A stretch of 40,845 nt of DNA from Candidatus Peregrinibacteria bacterium (GCA_016178535.1 JACOTD010000012.1:1-40845); one strand, 5' to 3'. Shown: positions 1-9,649, counted from the stretch's first letter. Made by a program: numbers and translations. The notes: generated by a model not told the origin, from the letters alone.

Positions 1-1080
<1,080 letters not shown>

Positions 1081-1086
1081 TACGAT
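1081..1086 (+). promoter_or_regulatory. -10 box for the ATPase gene at 1093
   Basis: TACGAT lies exactly 6 bases before the ATG at 1093 and is preceded by TGA, giving an extended -10 form. A transcript starting 6-7 bases after the box would begin at the start codon, so the mRNA is probably leaderless. Confidence 0.5.
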
Positions 1087-1092
1087 ACAGGC

Positions 1093-1683
1093 ATGGATAC
1101 CGGTCTCCGACATCCCTTGGTTGCAGCCGCCTTCGCATGGGCGACGGCGACGAAAGACGTTGCACCTTCACAGGAACAGTACTGCGAGAGCCGCGATCAC
1201 TTGAACGCAAGAATGGAACGCCTGCGATCAACGATGATGAAGGAAGGGATCAGTGAAACGACGGCATTCCTTCTCCACGCAATCCTCTCGGAGATCGGCG
1301 GGAATTCCTTCGATCACAACATCGGCCAATGGAGGGACATTCCTGGTGCGTTCTTCGGACATGCCACGGAAGAGAAAGAACTGATCGTTGCGCTGGCAGA
1401 CAGAGGCCAGGGGATACGGACAACGCTGCAACGCGTTCGTCCTTCCATGCGATCAGACGAAGAAGCTCTCCGTGTGGCTTTCCTTGAGCGCATTTCCGGG
1501 CGTGCGCCGGAGCGCCGGGGAAACGGCCTGAAGTTCGTTCGGCAGACGATCATGGAGGATGGCATTGATCTCTTCTTTCAATCGGGAGCCGCTACATATT
1601 CCCTCGAAGAGAAACGCGAATCGTGGGGAAGGACCGAGGAGCAGATTCCGGGGTGTTTTGCTACACTCACCATCCGACGATGA
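1093..1683 (+). CDS. GHKL-type ATP-binding protein (split partner of DUF4325 protein)
   Basis: A 196-residue soluble protein with the histidine-kinase-like ATPase fold. The N-box appears as SEIGGNSFDHN near residues 66-76, the G1 box as ALADRGQGI near 100-108, and the G2-like glycine loop as RRGNGLKF near 140-147. There is no phospho-accepting His domain and no sensor domain, so it resembles anti-sigma-factor-type ATPases rather than a sensor kinase. Its stop overlaps the start of a STAS-like DUF4325 protein, so the two are probably co-translated. The same two domains occur fused in one chain at 39647-40666. The target of this module is unknown. ATG was chosen because a -10 box lies 6 bases upstream. 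Confidence 0.75.
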   Translation: MDTGLRHPLVAAAFAWATATKDVAPSQEQYCESRDHLNARMERLRSTMMKEGISETTAFLLHAILSEIGGNSFDHNIGQWRDIPGAFFGHATEEKELIVALADRGQGIRTTLQRVRPSMRSDEEALRVAFLERISGRAPERRGNGLKFVRQTIMEDGIDLFFQSGAATYSLEEKRESWGRTEEQIPGCFATLTIRR

Positions 1684-1994
1684 CCATCCAGGTGCAAAAA
1701 TTCGGCAAGGTGCTCAATGCTCGTCCGGCGGGTCGCGAGGCTTTTTTGGCAATACGTCCATCGCTCCCCTCTCATAACGTTGATGCGGGCAGTGATCGAG
1801 GAAAAACGGAAGATATCATTATCGATTTTGACGGCGTGGAAGTCCTCACGCCTTCCTTCGCCGACGAATTCGTCACGCCGCTCACGCAGCTGTACCCGGG
1901 CCGCATCTCGTTTGCGAACACCGAGAACATCACCGTGCGAAAAACGTTGGCATTCCTCTCCGAGGATTGGCCGAAAGGCACGTACCAATCTTGA
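1680..1994 (+). CDS. STAS-like DUF4325 domain protein
   Basis: A 104-residue single-domain protein. The core IIIDFDGVEVLTPSFADEF is the typical DUF4325 (STAS-like) strand-helix, with a conserved Phe-Ala-Asp-Glu segment. The ATG at 1680 overlaps the TGA of the ATPase gene (ATGA), which is why it is preferred to the track start at 1623. DUF4325 domains usually accompany GHKL ATPases, either as neighbours or fused, by loose analogy with SpoIIAA/SpoIIAB. A phosphorylatable or partner-binding switch role is inference only. Confidence 0.75.
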   Translation: MTIQVQKFGKVLNARPAGREAFLAIRPSLPSHNVDAGSDRGKTEDIIIDFDGVEVLTPSFADEFVTPLTQLYPGRISFANTENITVRKTLAFLSEDWPKGTYQS

Positions 1995-2020
1995 TCTTCG
2001 CCATTCTTTTCACCATGGCG

Positions 2021-2026
2021 TACACT
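2021..2026 (+). promoter_or_regulatory. -10 box for the bactofilin-like gene
   Basis: TACACT is followed by 22 bases before the ATG at 2049, predicting a short leader of about 15 bases. No clear Shine-Dalgarno sequence is seen. Confidence 0.3.
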
Positions 2027-2048
2027 CTCCCACATTCCCGCATACTCC

Positions 2049-3244
2049 ATGCGCCACCTCGCTCCCCTCTTCCTCCTCGCGACTCTCTCCCTGAGCGCCG
2101 CTCCCGCCTGCGCCGCGACACTCTTGACCCCGAAGGATCTGCCGCTCAGCGCTCCGATCAAGGATGACGTCTACGGCGGCGGCGCAACAATCGCCGTGAC
2201 GCAAGATGTCGACGGCGATCTCGTGGTCGGCGGTGGCACGGTGAGCGTCCAGAAGCACGTGACCCACGACATGCTCGCGGCGGGAGGCGCGGTGATCATC
2301 ACCGGAAGCGTGGATGATGATGTGCGCGCGGCCGGAGGGAGAGTGATCGTCAGAGGGAGGATCGGGAGCGACCTGATCGTCGCGGGTGGAAACGTCCTCA
2401 TCGATGCTCCGGCGTCGGTCGCCGGAGACGTGATCGCCTACGGCGGATCGGTGACGATCCTCGGATCGGTGCACGGGGTGCGGGCTGCGGGCGGGCAGCT
2501 GCGCATCGCGACACCCGTGCGCGGCGACCTGACGGTCAACGCGGGGGACTTCATCCTCAATGGCGTCGTCCTCGGGAAGGCAACGATCGCGGCGGACAGC
2601 ATCCAGCTCGGGAAGGAAGCGCAGTTCGCCGGGCCCGTGCGGTACTGGCGCGCGGCCGGCCCGATGGATTTCGGCGACAGCGTCAAGAGCGGCCAGAATC
2701 CCGTGTTCGATTCCGCTCTCCAGAACACCGTCGGCACGATGCGCAGGAACGCGGTGGGGTCTTCGGCGTGCTGCTCGGCATTCTCACGATCTTCTCGATC
2801 CTCTCCTCCGCACTCGTGATCCTCCTCCTGACGCTCCTGACGAAGAACTTCTTCACCGACACGGCCAAGCGCCTGCAAGCGCAACCCGGCAGGAGTTTGC
2901 TCTACGGCTTGCTCTCCATCGTCCTCATCCCGACGGCATCGGTCCTGCTCTTCGCAACGGTGATCGGCATTCCGCTGGGGCTGCTCCTGCTCGCGATCTA
3001 CGGCTTCTCGCTCTTCTTCCTCACGGCGATGAGCGCCGTGGTGCTCGCCAAGTTGCTGCAGATGTTCTACAGGAGAAAATGGTCGAGGGGGAAGCTCTTC
3101 TTCGTGAGTGTCGGCGTCTTCATCGTCCTGCGTCTCCTCGTGCTCGTCCCGATCCTCGGGTGGTTGTTCAAGACCGTCGTGCTCCTCGGGTGCCTGGGAG
3201 CGTTGCTGATGACGAAGTGGGAGAAGATGAGGAAGATTATTTGA
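2049..3244 (+). CDS. Bactofilin-like polymer-forming membrane protein, one frameshift
   Basis: Two overlapping frames together make one protein. The first (from 2049) has a signal peptide ending near ACAA, then repeated short beta-strand units rich in GGxVxIxGxV, typical of polymer-forming bactofilin-like right-handed helices. The second frame (upstream of 2768 to 3244) gives three or four membrane helices and a basic tail. The frames join at the GGGG run at 2756-2759: one extra G would read AVGVFGVLLG and continue into the membrane part. Proteins with this architecture normally carry both parts in one chain of roughly 400 residues, which matches the joined length. The frameshift could be real decay, slippage on the G run, or an assembly error. 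The 3' end overlaps the convergent peptidase gene by 8 bases. Confidence 0.7.
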
Positions 3245-4294
3245 GCAGTCGCTTCGAGACTTCCACATGCTCCATCAATGACCCGACTGACACCCACTCC
3301 TCCATGGAATGGAATCCACCGCCGACCGGCCCGTAGAGGAAGGACGGAATGCCGCGTGTCGGTGGCGCCGTGCTCGCGCGTGAGCGCGATGGGGACACCC
3401 GTGACCTCTTCCAGAATGCGCTTGAGACGTTGGAGCATCGGATGTGCCGGGTCGATCTGGAGCGGATCGGCTTGCTCGAGCAGTGTGAGCGTGCAGCCAC
3501 TCGGGAGGGCGCGCGCAACGATTGCAAGAGCCTCGGAGGGAGTTGCGCACACGGTCGGCGGGAAGCGGATGTCGAGCGTGCACGTGGCGGCATCGGGGAC
3601 GGCGTTCATGGCGATGCCGGCGCTGAGTTGCGTCGGCGAGACGGTCACCCGCCAGTCCGCGTTGGTCCCTGGCGGGAAGGTTGTTGAGAGGATCCGCAGG
3701 GCGTTTGCGAGGAGTGCGATTGGATTCACGCATGTCCACGGATACGCCCCATGCCCGCCCTTCCCCGCGCACGTGAGGCGCGCCCACGCGGCGCCTTTGT
3801 GCTCGACGATGATCACATGGCCGTCGCCGCCGTCGGGTGTGCAGGCGACGGGGACGTTCCCGAGAATGTTCTGCTCGAAGAGCGCAGGGATCGTCGCGCC
3901 GCCGATCTCCTCGTCGCTCGTGAGGAGAATGCTTGCGGGAGGAATCATTCCGGATCGACAGAGTTCGTCGAAGGCGATGAGGAAGGGGAGCGCGCATCCT
4001 TTCATGTCCTTCACGCCGCGCCCGAGCGCACGATCACCGTCCATGCGCAGATGAAATTGATCGGCAGGCGCGGGCACGACGTCAACGTGGGCGAACCAGA
4101 GAAGACACGAACGTGGATGGGGAACGTAGGTACGGCGCTCCTCGCATTTCTCCTCGCATGAACCGAGCGTGCGCGTGGGAGAAAAAACTCGTCTCGATCC
4201 AATCGAGACATTCCCGTTTGGCATCCTCTCTCCCGGCGATTGTCGGGAACGCGATGAACTGCTCGAGGAGGGAGAGGAGAAGATGCCGATCCAT
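3237..4294 (-). pseudogene. M20-family metallopeptidase/deacylase, two frameshifts
   Basis: Three minus-strand frames are needed to build this zinc peptidase of the DapE/ArgE/CPG2 family. The first frame starts at MDRHLLLSLLEQF. The second carries the metal-binding FAHVDVVP and GVKDMKG, the catalytic SDEEIGG and the dimerisation region. The third holds the end, RGIPSFLYGPVGGGFHS. Frame changes fall near 4131 and near 3355, and each is explained by a single extra base. All recognisable metal ligands and the catalytic Glu are present across the frames, so either the gene broke recently or the sequence contains indel errors. The substrate class cannot be told. The ATG at 4294 has TATAGT 6 bases upstream. 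Confidence 0.7.
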
Positions 4295-4300
4295 GAGCGC

Positions 4301-4306
4301 ACTATA
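4301..4306 (-). promoter_or_regulatory. -10 box for the M20 peptidase gene
   Basis: On the minus strand TATAGT lies 6 bases before the ATG at 4294, matching the leaderless spacing seen at several other genes here. Confidence 0.45.
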
Positions 4307-4343
4307 GGACGTGAGCCCATTCCTTGCGAGGAGCATACGAAAA

Positions 4344-4365
4344 CGCCCCGCAGTTGCGGGGCGTC
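4344..4365 (-). terminator. Rho-independent terminator after the Lys-rich microgene
   Basis: A near-perfect GC-rich stem, ACGCCCCGCA pairing with TGCGGGGCGT around a tiny loop. On the minus strand it runs straight into a short T run (CGTTTTC). It sits 18 bases downstream of the Lys-rich ORF stop and would also end read-through from ribBA. Confidence 0.75.
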
Positions 4366-4382
4366 ATCGTGAAGCGACGTGC

Positions 4383-4451
4383 TTACCTCCTCCTTTTCTT
4401 CGTCTTCCTCTTCTTACTCTTTTTCGCCTTCCTTTTTTTCTTCTTCGGCAT
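4383..4451 (-). CDS. Tiny Lys/Arg-rich protein
   Basis: This ORF is too short for the track. From the ATG at 4451 it encodes 22 residues, MPKKKKRKAKK...KKRRR, with at least 15 Lys or Arg. In-frame ATGs at 4478 and 4493 would add 9 or 14 mostly neutral residues. No Shine-Dalgarno sequence decides between them. A strong terminator follows directly, which argues that this is an expressed unit. The composition suggests nucleic-acid binding, like histone-H1-like tails or small basic ribosome-associated proteins, but no family is recognised. Confidence 0.5.
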   Translation of the reverse strand: MPKKKKRKAKKSKKRKTKKRRR

Positions 4452-4639
4452 AGGAAGTGTGGGGAAAAAATACTTCATGAAGTGTATGGCCATCCTCGTG
4501 CGCTGAAAAGAAAATTGCGCGGCGTCAAAAGAAAATTGTGATCCCGTAGTGCTTCACGCCGACGATCATTCCTCTTGGTATTTCTCCCTCCTCTCGTCCA
4601 TCGACGCGTACATTTTCTGTATCTTTTTTCTCCTTTCCA

Positions 4640-5851
4640 TCATAGATCGCTCAACAAATGCCCCAACTTTTCCTTCTTGGTCTTCAGATATTTTCTCTGA
4701 CGGTCGCTCGCAGGAACGATCTGCACCGGCACCTGCTCAATCACTTCGAGTCCGTACCCTTCGAGTCCCACGATCTTCTTGGGATTATTCGTGAGCAGGC
4801 GAATCTTCCGCGCGCCGAGATCATTGAGGATCTGCGCACCGATGCCGTACTCCCGCAGATCGGCGCGTAACCCCAATCGCTCATTCGCTTCCACGGTGTC
4901 GAGGCCTTCGCGCTGCTGCAGATCGTACGCGCGCACTTTGTTGATCAGCCCGATGCCGCGACCCTCCTGCCGCATGTACAGGAGGATGCCTTCCCCCGCT
5001 TCCGCGATCTGCTGCATCGCTGCATGGAGCTGCTGGCCGCAATCGCAGTACTGTGAATGGAACACGTCGCCCGTGAGGCACTCGGAATGGACGCGCACGA
5101 GCGCGGGTACCAGCGGATCGATCGCCCCCTTCACGAGCGCCACGTGCTCGCGGCGGTAGGGCGAGTCGGCGTAGACCTTCATCCTCCACGGTCCCGTCCC
5201 GGTTTCCAGATCCGTCTCGGCCTCCAGCCGCACGAGCGTCTCGTGCTTGCGCCGCCACGCAATGAGGTCGGCGATCGTCACGACGGGAATGTCGTGCTCG
5301 TGACCGAACGCGAGGAGGGACGGCAAACGCATCATCGTGCCGTCGTCGTGCATCATCTCGCTCAGAACCCCGACTTCCCGCAATCCCGCGAGGCGGCAGA
5401 GATCAGCAACGGCTTCCGTATGTCCCGAGCGCACGAGCACGCCTCCATCCTTCGCGCGCAGCGGAAAGACGTGACCGGGTCGGCGGAAATCTTCCGGATG
5501 CGCCACGGGATTCGCCGCGCTGCGTACGGTCTTTGCCCGATCGAACGCGGAAATGCCGGTCGTGATTCCCTCGGCGGCATCGATGCTCACCGTGTAGGGA
5601 GTCTGGAGTCGCGATGTGTTGCGTTCGACCATCGGGGGAAGATTCAATTGATCGGCAACGCCATTGCTGAGCGAGAGGCAGACCACGCCTCCGGTATTCC
5701 GGATCATGAACGCGATCTTCTCGGGCGACGCGTGCTCGGCCGCGAGGATGAGGTCGCCTTCGTTCTCGCGATCTTCATCATCCACAACGATCACGAACTG
5801 TCCGTCGCGGAGCCTGTCGAGGGCCTGGGGGATGGGGGAGATGTGGTCCAT
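4640..5851 (-). CDS. ribBA: Bifunctional riboflavin enzyme RibBA (DHBP synthase / GTP cyclohydrolase II)
   Basis: A 403-residue fusion catalysing both entry steps of riboflavin synthesis. The N-terminal RibB half makes 3,4-dihydroxy-2-butanone 4-phosphate from ribulose 5-phosphate and shows [11 protein letters not shown]. The C-terminal RibA half opens GTP and shows the zinc-binding [17 protein letters not shown] and the catalytic RQEGRGIGL. The length is normal for the family. The track ORF starts about 49 codons earlier inside a repeat. The ATG at 5851 is chosen because [11 protein letters not shown] begins the domain and an extended -10 box (TGCTATAGT) ends 9 bases upstream. With ribH and ribE on the same strand it supplies three of the pathway proteins. 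No ribD is in the window. Confidence 0.95.
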   Translation of the reverse strand: MDHISPIPQALDRLRDGQFVIVVDDEDRENEGDLILAAEHASPEKIAFMIRNTGGVVCLSLSNGVADQLNLPPMVERNTSRLQTPYTVSIDAAEGITTGISAFDRAKTVRSAANPVAHPEDFRRPGHVFPLRAKDGGVLVRSGHTEAVADLCRLAGLREVGVLSEMMHDDGTMMRLPSLLAFGHEHDIPVVTIADLIAWRRKHETLVRLEAETDLETGTGPWRMKVYADSPYRREHVALVKGAIDPLVPALVRVHSECLTGDVFHSQYCDCGQQLHAAMQQIAEAGEGILLYMRQEGRGIGLINKVRAYDLQQREGLDTVEANERLGLRADLREYGIGAQILNDLGARKIRLLTNNPKKIVGLEGYGLEVIEQVPVQIVPASDRQRKYLKTKKEKLGHLLSDL

Positions 5852-5860
5852 GGAGGGGAG

Positions 5861-5866
5861 ACTATA
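5861..5866 (-). promoter_or_regulatory. Extended -10 box for ribBA
   Basis: On the minus strand TGCTATAGT ends 9 bases before the ribBA ATG, predicting a leader of about 2-3 bases. There is therefore no room for an FMN riboswitch between this promoter and the gene. Confidence 0.5.
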
Positions 5867-5909
5867 GCAAAAGTTCCCGCAGGGCGCTGAAAAGTCGAAC
5901 TGCAAATGG

Positions 5910-5986
5910 CGAATTGTGAATTGCGAACTTTGCTCATTCCATTCGCAACTCGTAATTCGTAACTCGTAACTCGTAACTCGTAACTT
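5910..5986. repeat. Palindromic repeat of the TTCGCAA type
   Basis: Left arm CGAATTGTGAATTGCGAA pairs with right arm TTCGCAACTCGTAATTCG around a 14-base loop. The right arm continues into about three tandem AACTCGT units. It lies between the ribBA promoter and the SLH gene. Related arms occur inside uvrA and ileS. Confidence 0.7.
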
Positions 5987-6002
5987 CTCAGACGTCACCT
6001 CT

Positions 6003-7409
6003 TCACTTCACCTGCAGCGTGTACGTCTGACGACTCCCGCGGACGAGACCGTGCCCGATGCGCAGGTAATAGGTTCCGCCCGGGAACGCGTACTCTTGAC
6101 TGCAGAGGGGTCCCGCGAATCCGTAGATGTCCACGTCCGTCCAGGGATAGATGAGACAGGTGACTTGCGAAGCACTGACCGTCTGCACCGTCAGCGGCAC
6201 GCCGTTCCCCGTCGGATCTTTGACGGTGAACACGTACCAATCCTCCAGATCGTTCGGGCCGAGATCGGCGGTGCGCACTTGACCCAGCGCGATCGGCGAT
6301 GCCTGGGAGATGCCGTCGTTGCCGTCGCCTTTGCCGACCGCAGCGCTCACCATGAACGCGGCGTTTTGGACGGTCGCGCGCAGATCGAGCTGGTAATCGC
6401 CGGCAGTGAGTGCATTGAGGAGGAAGCAGCTCTGATTCTCCTGGTAGCCGAGGTAGTACTCGGGCGAGAAGCCGTCGGACTGAACGTGGAAGAGACGGCA
6501 GGTGAGTTGCGCATGCACCGCGTTGACCAGGCTCGCTTGGATGCTGGCGACGGTGGAGGATGCGAGGCGGAATTTGTAGGAGAGGGAGTTCGGTCCGCTG
6601 AACTGCCAGGATTCCTTGAATGGGAAGTTGACCGCGTGGATGTCCGGCTTGGGGGGATTCGCCTTCGCCGAGGACGAGGAGGAATGCGCACTCGCGCTCG
6701 CCGCGGAGGAAGACGAGCTGGTCTGCGTCATCGACGCCTCGCTCGCTGCGGATGCTTCGCTCGATGAGGAAGACACGGTGGCGCCCACGGAGAGGCTGGC
6801 TTGCCACGCCGCGTAGACGAGCGCCGCGGCCTGTTGGCGTTCCATCGGATCATCGGGATAGAACTGCGCGTTATCGATGCCCGTGAGAGGGAGGATGCCT
6901 TGCTTCACCGCCGCAACGAGATACTTGCCGTACCACGCTTTCGGATTGGCGTGGGGGAGGCCCGCGGCTGCGATGTCATCTTGGATGACGTCGTTCACCC
7001 CGAACTCGAAGACGGTGAAGGCCATCTTGATGCCTTCGGCGAAGGTGACCGCACTGTTTGGGCGGAACGTGCCGTCCCCGTAGCCGCTGATGAAGCCATG
7101 CTCGAATGCATCGCATACGTACGAAGCGAACCATGCATCCGCCGTGAACTCCTTCCCGAAACATCTTCCGTTTGCGGGAGAGGCGGTTCTGCCCGCGGCG
7201 AGGTAGAGCATCTTGAGCATCGCCGCGCGGTTCACCGGGTTCTTGGGATGGAAGGTGCCGTCAGGATTCCCGCGGATCACGCCGTTCTGGACGAGCGTGG
7301 CGATCGCGTCTGCGTACGGAGACGTGCTGGGGACATCCGGAAAGGTTGCCGCAGAGGCCAGGAGCGGGACGAGGAGAAGGGAAGCGACAAGCAGACGTGA
7401 AGTGCGCAT
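6003..7409 (-). CDS. S-layer-homology (SLH) cell-surface protein
   Basis: An exported 468-residue protein. A signal peptide ([21 protein letters not shown]) is followed by three SLH modules around residues 22-190, with motifs such as [22 protein letters not shown] and [17 protein letters not shown]. Then comes a low-complexity Ser/Ala linker near 205-245 and a C-terminal beta-rich region of about 220 residues containing a PPC-like segment (LEDWYVF...GTYYLRIG). SLH modules anchor proteins to secondary cell-wall polymer, so the C-terminal part is probably displayed outside. The track start (7415) is a TTG, and the ATG two codons later is preferred. The gene sits among riboflavin genes but has its own promoter, so no functional link is implied. 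Confidence 0.88.
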   Translation of the reverse strand: MRTSRLLVASLLLVPLLASAATFPDVPSTSPYADAIATLVQNGVIRGNPDGTFHPKNPVNRAAMLKMLYLAAGRTASPANGRCFGKEFTADAWFASYVCDAFEHGFISGYGDGTFRPNSAVTFAEGIKMAFTVFEFGVNDVIQDDIAAAGLPHANPKAWYGKYLVAAVKQGILPLTGIDNAQFYPDDPMERQQAAALVYAAWQASLSVGATVSSSSSEASAASEASMTQTSSSSSAASASAHSSSSSAKANPPKPDIHAVNFPFKESWQFSGPNSLSYKFRLASSTVASIQASLVNAVHAQLTCRLFHVQSDGFSPEYYLGYQENQSCFLLNALTAGDYQLDLRATVQNAAFMVSAAVGKGDGNDGISQASPIALGQVRTADLGPNDLEDWYVFTVKDPTGNGVPLTVQTVSASQVTCLIYPWTDVDIYGFAGPLCSQEYAFPGGTYYLRIGHGLVRGSRQTYTLQVK

Positions 7410-7436
7410 ACGCAATCGGGGGCAACGACGGAAGAC

Positions 7437-7465
7437 ATCGTAGCCTGAACAAAATCGTTGCTCAA
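7437..7465 (-). promoter_or_regulatory. Promoter of the SLH gene
   Basis: On the minus strand, -35 TTGAGC, a 17-base spacer and -10 TACGAT. The -10 ends 27 bases before the ATG at 7409. This is one of the few promoters here with a clear -35 and a real leader. Confidence 0.5.
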
Positions 7466-7469
7466 TAGA

Positions 7470-7934
7470 TCAAGAGCGGAGCGACTTGAGTTGCGCAAGG
7501 GAATGTAGCACGACGCGCGCAGCTTCCGCCCCTCGAGCGAACCGGGCGCGCGCCTGCCGAAGGTTCTTCACGTAGAGGACTTCGAATGCGAAGGGGGTCT
7601 GGAAGCGGAGTTGCACATCCATGATGCCCCGCGCGACTTCACAAGCGAGGAGTTTCGCATGATGCGTTTCCCCTTCGATGATGATACCAAGTCCGATGAG
7701 CGCATCGACCTTCTTCTGCGAAGCGAGAACTGCACCGAGAAGGGGAATTTCGAAGGAGCCCGCCGCCTCGCATTCGATGATGTTCTTGGGGGGAATTCCC
7801 GCTTCCAGAAGTCCTTCCCTGGCGCTCTCCCGAAGCGGAGCCATCTCCTCCTTATAATAGGAGGAGTGGATGATGGCGATGCGCCAGGAGAGGTCGGCAG
7901 AAATGGCGGACGGAATACCGCGGATCATCTTCAT
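7470..7934 (-). CDS. ribH: 6,7-dimethyl-8-ribityllumazine synthase
   Basis: A 154-residue protein of normal length for RibH. It condenses 5-amino-6-ribitylaminouracil with dihydroxybutanone phosphate (the RibB product) to lumazine. Substrate-loop motifs are visible: AAGSFEIPLL near residues 56-65 and IIEGETHHAKLL near 85-96, the latter with the catalytic-region His. The PFAFEVL strand is also typical. The ATG at 7934 has TATCCT 6 bases upstream (extended form TGCTATCCT), so the mRNA is probably leaderless. It lies 26 bases downstream of the small coiled-coil gene on the same strand. Confidence 0.93.
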   Translation of the reverse strand: MKMIRGIPSAISADLSWRIAIIHSSYYKEEMAPLRESAREGLLEAGIPPKNIIECEAAGSFEIPLLGAVLASQKKVDALIGLGIIIEGETHHAKLLACEVARGIMDVQLRFQTPFAFEVLYVKNLRQARARFARGAEAARVVLHSLAQLKSLRS

Positions 7935-7940
7935 GGCAAT

Positions 7941-7946
7941 AGGATA
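7941..7946 (-). promoter_or_regulatory. Extended -10 box for ribH
   Basis: On the minus strand TGCTATCCT ends exactly 6 bases before the ribH ATG. It lies in the gap after the upstream gene's stop. Confidence 0.45.
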
Positions 7947-7960
7947 GCAAATTGCGAACC

Positions 7961-8359
7961 TTATGCGGCCGTCATTGACTCAGGGGGCTTCGCTGCGTCG
8001 ACAGTGGTCTTGAGTTCTTCGGGGGATTCCACTTCAACCATCTCATTGAAGAGCGAAACAATCTCGGGAACGTCGTCCAATGTCTCACGAATCTTCAGCA
8101 GCCTGTCATTCCTCTCAACGCGGTCGTATGCGCTGCGAAGAGCACGTATGGCATGAAGATCATCTTGCCAATTGGAGGAGACGTTGAATTGAATCTTTGG
8201 GCCCTGCGCTACTTTTTTTACAAATGCTTCTATGCTCATCCGTTGCTCCTTCATATCTTCTTTTGCTTGTGTGAATCGCCTATTTTGCGGGGAGGTTGTT
8301 TCCAATTTGGTAAGGAGAACTTCGAGCCGACTTCGAAGAGATGTTATCCGTTCTTCCAT
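7961..8359 (-). CDS. Hypothetical helical (coiled-coil) protein
   Basis: A 132-residue soluble protein with no family recognised. It is highly charged and mostly helical: the first ~60 residues (MEERITSLRSRLEVLLTKLE...) have heptad-like Leu spacing, and a second helical part follows. There is no signal peptide, membrane segment or Cys. The track start at 8371 is a TTG, and the ATG four codons later is preferred, though either is possible. A good minus-strand promoter lies at 8530-8557, leaving a leader of about 160 bases. The gene is flanked by ribE and ribH on the same strand, and a riboflavin role cannot be inferred from sequence. Confidence 0.6.
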   Translation of the reverse strand: MEERITSLRSRLEVLLTKLETTSPQNRRFTQAKEDMKEQRMSIEAFVKKVAQGPKIQFNVSSNWQDDLHAIRALRSAYDRVERNDRLLKIRETLDDVPEIVSLFNEMVEVESPEELKTTVDAAKPPESMTAA

Positions 8360-8529
8360 TCTCTGTTCCAAGATACATTTCGGATGAAGGCGACTGATGC
8401 CGTCTTGTACTATCGCTCGAGAAAGCGAATCAGATGCATTGAGCCTCGTGCTCTCTTCTAAGCACTCGCAGTACGTGCGTTTTTCGATAGTGACCGAAAT
8501 TGCAGTGTGGGGGAGAAATGTCTTAATAT

Positions 8530-8557
8530 ATTATAAACCTTACTCCGTTGCTGTCCA
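8530..8557 (-). promoter_or_regulatory. Consensus-like promoter upstream of the hypothetical gene
   Basis: On the minus strand, -35 TGGACA, a 16-base spacer and -10 TATAAT, the best consensus match in the window. The start codon at 8359 is about 160 bases downstream. The intervening leader has no ORF or strong hairpin that I can see. Confidence 0.55.
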
Positions 8558-8578
8558 GGCAACCGCGGCTCTTCTGAA

Positions 8579-9643
8579 TTACGGCATCTCCTTGCGCACC
8601 GATCGCACAAGGAAATCCGTCTCCACATTCACGAAGTCGCCGATCGCGAGTGAACCGAGCGTCGTCTTCTCCCGTGTGTGCGGAATGAGCGCGACCGTGC
8701 AGCGACCATCCTCCACCTGAGTGACAGTGAGGGAAACGCCGTCGATGGCGATGGAGCCTTTGGGGACGACGAAGGGGAGAAGATTGTTCGGAAGGGAAAT
8801 GGTGAGGAGGGAGTTGACATCTTCAACCCTCTCCCCTGTCCCCTCCCTCCCAGGAGGGATGCGCGTAGGAAACTCAATGCCTAAATTTCCCTCCACCCCC
8901 GACCCCTCCTCCGGGGGAGGAGGGGGGAATGTTCGAATGGTCGAATGAATGACAGTGAGGACAGTTTCCAAATGTCTCAGGACGTCTTCATTAGTGAATC
9001 GTAGCGTGCGGACACCGAGATATTCTTGAAGCGAACGATAGCGGAGATCATCCTCCTTCCGAGCCGCATCGCTTCGATGAATCGATCCATCCACTTCGAT
9101 GGCAATGTTCAGCGATGGACAATAGAAATCCAAAATGCGCCCGCCAAGCGGATACTGACGTCGGAACCGAACGCCAAGTCGTTCGTAACGCAATGCTTGC
9201 CATAAAGCCTCTTCGGCTCTTGTTGGTTTCTTTCGCATTTCACGAGAAAAATGCAGGATGTTTCGGTTCATGGCGCGCTTGTGTGTTCTCTCCCCTTCCT
9301 CCCGCGGAGGAAGGGGCAGGGGGATGGAGGTGACTGTGCCAATGCCCTCCACATGCCCTTGGACAATGTGCCCCTCGAAGCGATCCGCTGCCCGCATCGC
9401 CCGCTCGAGGTTCACGCTCTCGCCATTCCTGAGCATTCCGAGCTTGGTTCTCGACCACGTCTCGGGGATGATGTCGAACGTCATGGACCGGCGATGAAAG
9501 GCAATGACGGAAAGACAAACTCCGCTGACCGCGATGCTCGATCCGATCTTCAGATCATCGAAGAAGCGCGGGCGTTCAAGGACAATGGAATGATCGTCTT
9601 TGGAGAGAACCTTCGCCGTGGCTTCGATGAGACCCGTGAACAT
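8579..9643 (-). CDS. ribE: Riboflavin synthase alpha chain with in-frame DUF559 insert
   Basis: Riboflavin synthase dismutates two lumazines to riboflavin. The normal protein is about 200-215 residues, but this one is 354. The first lumazine-binding barrel is intact (MFTGLIEATAKV to GHIVQGHVEGIGTVTS). The second resumes at LLTISLPNNLLPFVVPKGSIAIDGVSLTV and ends NVETDFLVRSVRK. Between them, in a surface loop early in the second barrel, lie about 170 foreign residues: a Pro/Glu-rich stretch, a full DUF559 nuclease domain and another Pro-rich stretch. The reading frame is kept throughout. The ATG at 9643 begins the family-typical MFTG and has TACACT 6 bases upstream. Whether the chain folds with the insert, or the insert is removed or translated separately, is unknown. 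Confidence 0.9.
   Translation of the reverse strand: MFTGLIEATAKVLSKDDHSIVLERPRFFDDLKIGSSIAVSGVCLSVIAFHRRSMTFDIIPETWSRTKLGMLRNGESVNLERAMRAADRFEGHIVQGHVEGIGTVTSIPLPLPPREEGERTHKRAMNRNILHFSREMRKKPTRAEEALWQALRYERLGVRFRRQYPLGGRILDFYCPSLNIAIEVDGSIHRSDAARKEDDLRYRSLQEYLGVRTLRFTNEDVLRHLETVLTVIHSTIRTFPPPPPEEGSGVEGNLGIEFPTRIPPGREGTGERVEDVNSLLTISLPNNLLPFVVPKGSIAIDGVSLTVTQVEDGRCTVALIPHTREKTTLGSLAIGDFVNVETDFLVRSVRKEMP
8829..9326 (-). mobile_element. DUF559 endonuclease element inserted inside ribE
   Basis: The insert carries a complete DUF559 (Vsr-like nuclease fold) domain from the Met at 9271: REMRKKPTRAEEALWQALR, FRRQYPLGGRILDFYC, IAIEVDGSIH and TLRFTNEDV. The ends are C/G-rich and form imperfect inverted repeats. 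CCCCTGTCCCCTCCCTCCC near 8834 matches the complement of the sequence near 9305-9323, and each end holds its own small palindrome (CCTCCGCGGGAGG type). Stand-alone DUF559 genes flanked by such C-rich palindromes are common scattered elements in bacteria. Here the copy interrupts a biosynthetic gene without breaking its frame. It has no transposase, so self-mobility is inference. Confidence 0.7.
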
Positions 9644-9649
9644 GGGAAA

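Noticed and set aside
5852-5909. FMN riboswitch before ribBA or ribE
   Set aside because: The -10 boxes lie 6-9 bases before the starts, leaving no leader, and no RFN-element conserved blocks are visible.
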